Source: an uncultured Eubacterium sp. (GTDB lineage Bacteria > Bacillota > Clostridia > Lachnospirales > Lachnospiraceae). From it: DNA of 7,352 bases. Under the pieces are notes generated by a model. That model saw nothing but the letters and a program-made list of their open reading frames with translations, was not told the DNA's origin and made no database searches. The stretch lies in assembly GCA_902475415.1 (NCBI GenBank), contig CABRZK010000124.1, positions 1-7,352 on the forward strand, read 5' to 3'. Within the stretch, counting starts at the first letter, position 1, and every line of letters begins with the position of its first letter. Below are positions 5,992 through 7,352 of the stretch, piece after piece. A program made the position numbers and the translations under genes.

Positions 5992-6020
5992 AGTATAACA
6001 CACTTTTTTTCTGATGTACA
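5992..6020 (-). promoter_or_regulatory. Sigma-A promoter of the symporter gene
   Basis: On the minus strand TGTACA (6015-6020) and TATACT (5992-5997) are 17 bases apart (4/6 and 5/6 to consensus). The predicted start near 5985 leaves a leader of about 48 bases. Confidence 0.6.
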
Positions 6021-6059
6021 GTTTTCAATACAAAAGAGAACTGTATACAATGCACATCA
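6012..6059. promoter_or_regulatory. Long imperfect inverted repeat over and upstream of the symporter -35 box
   Basis: TACAGTT (6017-6023) pairs with AACTGTA (6039-6045), and the outer TGATGT (6012-6017) with ACATCA (6054-6059). The right half contains TGTATACA (6042-6049), a palindrome of the kind bound by some GntR/FadR-type regulators. The position, over and just upstream of the -35 box, suits an operator or activator site. The GntR gene at 6470-7168 is the nearest regulator. Binding is inference. Confidence 0.4.
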
Positions 6060-6089
6060 TCTTGTAATTACAGTCCTCTTATTTTTTAC

Positions 6090-6317
6090 TTATTTTGTTT
6101 TCTCCGTGTAATAAAATCCGTGATAGGTTCCGTTTACCTTATAGTATGCCTCTTTTTCTTCATACATTAATGCATCCGCCTGCTTCAGCATCTCTTCCAG
6201 ATCTTCCGGCTGTTCATTCCATAATGATCCTATCGAAACACTGACCTGCTTCGTTTCGATTTTCTTTCTCAGATTCTGGATTGCTTCCTCAAGTACCATA
6301 TAGAACGCAGGATGTTT
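6090..6317 (-). pseudogene. 3' remnant of a GGDEF (diguanylate cyclase) gene
   Basis: The reading frame is open from 6317, just after an in-frame stop at 6318-6320, to a stop at 6090. It encodes about 75 residues that match only the last third of a GGDEF domain: a helix LEEAIQNLRKKIE, the strand VSVSIGS, then LEEMLKQADALMYEEKEAYYK. The GG(D/E)EF active-site motif and everything before it are missing. The first ATG (6299) has no ribosome binding site. Upstream DNA goes straight to the terminator of the GntR gene, so the 5' part was probably lost by deletion. Intact enzymes make cyclic di-GMP; this fragment cannot. A short expressed protein is possible but unlikely. Confidence 0.65.
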
Positions 6318-6335
6318 TTACAAGTGTGTGATTTC

Positions 6336-6362
6336 AAAAATACAGGCGTAGCGGGCTACGCC
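6336..6362 (-). terminator. Terminator of the GntR-family gene
   Basis: GGCGTAG (6345-6351) pairs with CTACGCC (6356-6362) around a 4-base loop. On the minus strand the stem is followed by TGTATTTTT. It lies about 110 bases after the GntR stop at 6470, and the stretch between holds only a CACAATTGTG palindrome (6379-6388). Confidence 0.65.
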
Positions 6363-6469
6363 GAGGCTTTTGGAATTGCACAATTGTGAAAACAGACAAG
6401 TTATATGTGGTACTTATTTAGAAATCGCTGTACTAGTTTCATTCTTTTCAAAATCTGCCTCTGCACAGT

Positions 6470-7168
6470 TTATAATCTACGTTCCCATTCAAGCAGTATT
6501 TCATCAATCAGAGCAAAATGTTCCTTTACCGCCTGAATTCCTGCTTCTCTGTTATGTTTTCTCAACGCTTTTACTATCCGGTGATGGCAGTCATTCAAAA
6601 GTTCTTTTCTGGCTTCATTTTGAATGATCGCCCGGCGTAAATCTTTAACAAAAGAGTCAATGACACTGGAACATGCTTCTAAAATATCCAATATCAAAAT
6701 ATTTCCTGACGCCCTGGCCAACGTATAATGAATTTTTTTATCCAGTTCATTATTCACGCTGGCATCTGTACTTTTATCCAGTTTATTGACACAATCCTCC
6801 ATCAGGCTGATTTCTTCCTCCGAAGCATGATCCAACGCCAGTGTAAATGCCAGACGTTCCAGTGAGTATCGAATCTGACTGATCTGTATATAATTAATCT
6901 GATCCATAGCAAACATCATTCCCATAGTTTCTTCCAGACTGCTCTGGAAATCGCAGGTAATATAATTACCGGATCCCTGTTGCGAAGAAATAACTCCTGT
7001 CATATCCATGAAGCGAATCGCTTCACGTACCGAATTACGGCTGACTCCCAGTTCTTCTGCAATCTCCCGTTCCGGCGGAAGCTTCTCCCCAGGTTTTAAA
7101 TCTCCCGCTATAATTTTTTTCTTAAAAAAGTCTACGACTATCCCATAGGTTTTCTGATTTTTTGCCAC
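6470..7168 (-). CDS. GntR-family transcriptional regulator, FadR subfamily with FCD domain
   Basis: A 232-residue protein. The N-terminal winged helix spans about residues 5-70, with IIAGDLKPGEKLPPEREIAE, LGVSRNSVREAIRFM and the wing VISSQQGSGNYI. The all-helical FCD effector domain covers about 85-228. Candidate metal/ligand residues fit the FCD pattern: Asp143 and His147 (DKKIH), His195 or His196 (CHHRIVKAL), and His217 (KEHF). FCD regulators respond to small organic acids, sugar acids, amino-acid derivatives or acyl-CoA; the effector here is unknown. The start is GTG at 7168 with GAAAGGAA about 10 bases upstream; a nearby ATG is out of frame. It has its own promoter, overlapping the ppdK terminator. 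The symporter gene with its TGTATACA-containing repeat is a plausible target, as is autoregulation. Confidence 0.92.
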   Translation of the reverse strand: MAKNQKTYGIVVDFFKKKIIAGDLKPGEKLPPEREIAEELGVSRNSVREAIRFMDMTGVISSQQGSGNYITCDFQSSLEETMGMMFAMDQINYIQISQIRYSLERLAFTLALDHASEEEISLMEDCVNKLDKSTDASVNNELDKKIHYTLARASGNILILDILEACSSVIDSFVKDLRRAIIQNEARKELLNDCHHRIVKALRKHNREAGIQAVKEHFALIDEILLEWERRL

Positions 7169-7190
7169 TGTATCTTGTTCCTTTCATTAA

Positions 7191-7224
7191 AATAGGCGCA
7201 TCACGGAAAAGTGATACGCCTATT
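7191..7224 (-). terminator. Terminator of ppdK, overlapping the gntR promoter
   Basis: AATAGGCG (7191-7198) and ATCAC (7200-7204) pair with GTGAT (7211-7215) and CGCCTATT (7217-7224) around a 6-base loop. The one mismatch on the plus strand (C/A) becomes a G-U pair in minus-strand RNA, giving a continuous 14-bp stem. This indicates that minus-strand RNA is the functional form. A short TTTT follows. It lies 36 bases after the ppdK stop. Confidence 0.8.
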
Positions 7225-7250
7225 ATAGTTCATTCAATCAAATGATTCAA
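7222..7250 (-). promoter_or_regulatory. Sigma-A promoter of the GntR-family gene
   Basis: On the minus strand TTGAAT (7245-7250) and a perfect TATAAT (7222-7227) are 17 bases apart. The -10 box shares three bases with the ppdK terminator stem, and predicted start is near 7215, inside the hairpin. Confidence 0.7.
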
Positions 7251-7259
7251 CTATATCTT

Positions 7260-7352
7260 CTATTTCTCATCAGCGATCGCTGCCTGTGCTGCTGCAAGAC
7301 GAGCGATCGGTACACGGAATGGTGAGCAGGAAACGTAATCAAGTCCGATCTT
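7260..7352 (-). CDS. ppdK: Pyruvate,phosphate dikinase, C-terminal 30 residues only
   Basis: The frame enters from the right edge and ends at TAG (7260-7262). The visible tail contains GLDYVSCSPFRVPIARLAAA, the conserved C-terminal end of pyruvate,phosphate dikinase (PEP-utilising enzyme TIM barrel), including the CSPFRVPIARLAAAQAA segment around the catalytic cysteine. The enzyme interconverts pyruvate, ATP and phosphate with phosphoenolpyruvate, AMP and pyrophosphate in the cytoplasm and is common in clostridia. A terminator follows 36 bases after the stop. PEP synthase is a less likely alternative. Confidence 0.88.
   Translation of the reverse strand, partial: KIGLDYVSCSPFRVPIARLAAAQAAIADEK

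Overview
The window looks like a piece of a gut-type Firmicutes chromosome, most likely Lachnospiraceae or Clostridium cluster XIVa. Pointers are the AT-rich intergenic DNA with good sigma-A promoters, AGGAGG-type ribosome binding sites, a pyruvate,phosphate dikinase 3' end, and a short-chain dehydrogenase that closely resembles clostridial bile-acid 12-alpha-hydroxysteroid dehydrogenase as I remember that sequence. Every gene I can support is on the minus strand, so transcription runs from high to low coordinates. No searches were run; family assignments rest on motifs and memory.

Layout from right to left in reading order. The end of ppdK (7260-7352) is followed by a terminator hairpin (7191-7224) that overlaps the -10 box of the next gene, a GntR/FadR-type regulator (6470-7168). 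That gene ends at its own terminator (6336-6362). Next is a broken remnant of a GGDEF diguanylate cyclase (6090-6317). Then comes an AgcS-type alanine/glycine:cation symporter (4546-5937) whose promoter lies beside an imperfect inverted repeat. The short-chain dehydrogenase (3581-4381) has its own promoter.

The middle holds a three-gene operon, codB-like permease (2097-3338), nitrilase-superfamily amidase (1117-2061) and a previously hidden 72-residue protein (915-1133). It starts from a near-consensus promoter at 3457-3485 and ends at a strong terminator at 844-892. Its leader starts with a terminator-like hairpin at about +5, followed by two mutually exclusive stem-loops, so transcription attenuation is plausible. 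The operon reads as uptake of a cytosine-like nitrogen compound plus amide hydrolysis, with a small partner of unknown role.

The left part carries a Fur-fold regulator (170-613) that lacks the usual metal ligands. Beyond it are the promoter, a leader hairpin and the first 14 codons of a gene that is probably rimP (1-42).

Most notable are the probable 12-alpha-HSDH with an enlarged cofactor loop, the codB leader, the overlapping small gene, and the Fur-fold protein without metal sites. I saw no tRNA, rRNA, CRISPR array, insertion sequence or prophage signal.
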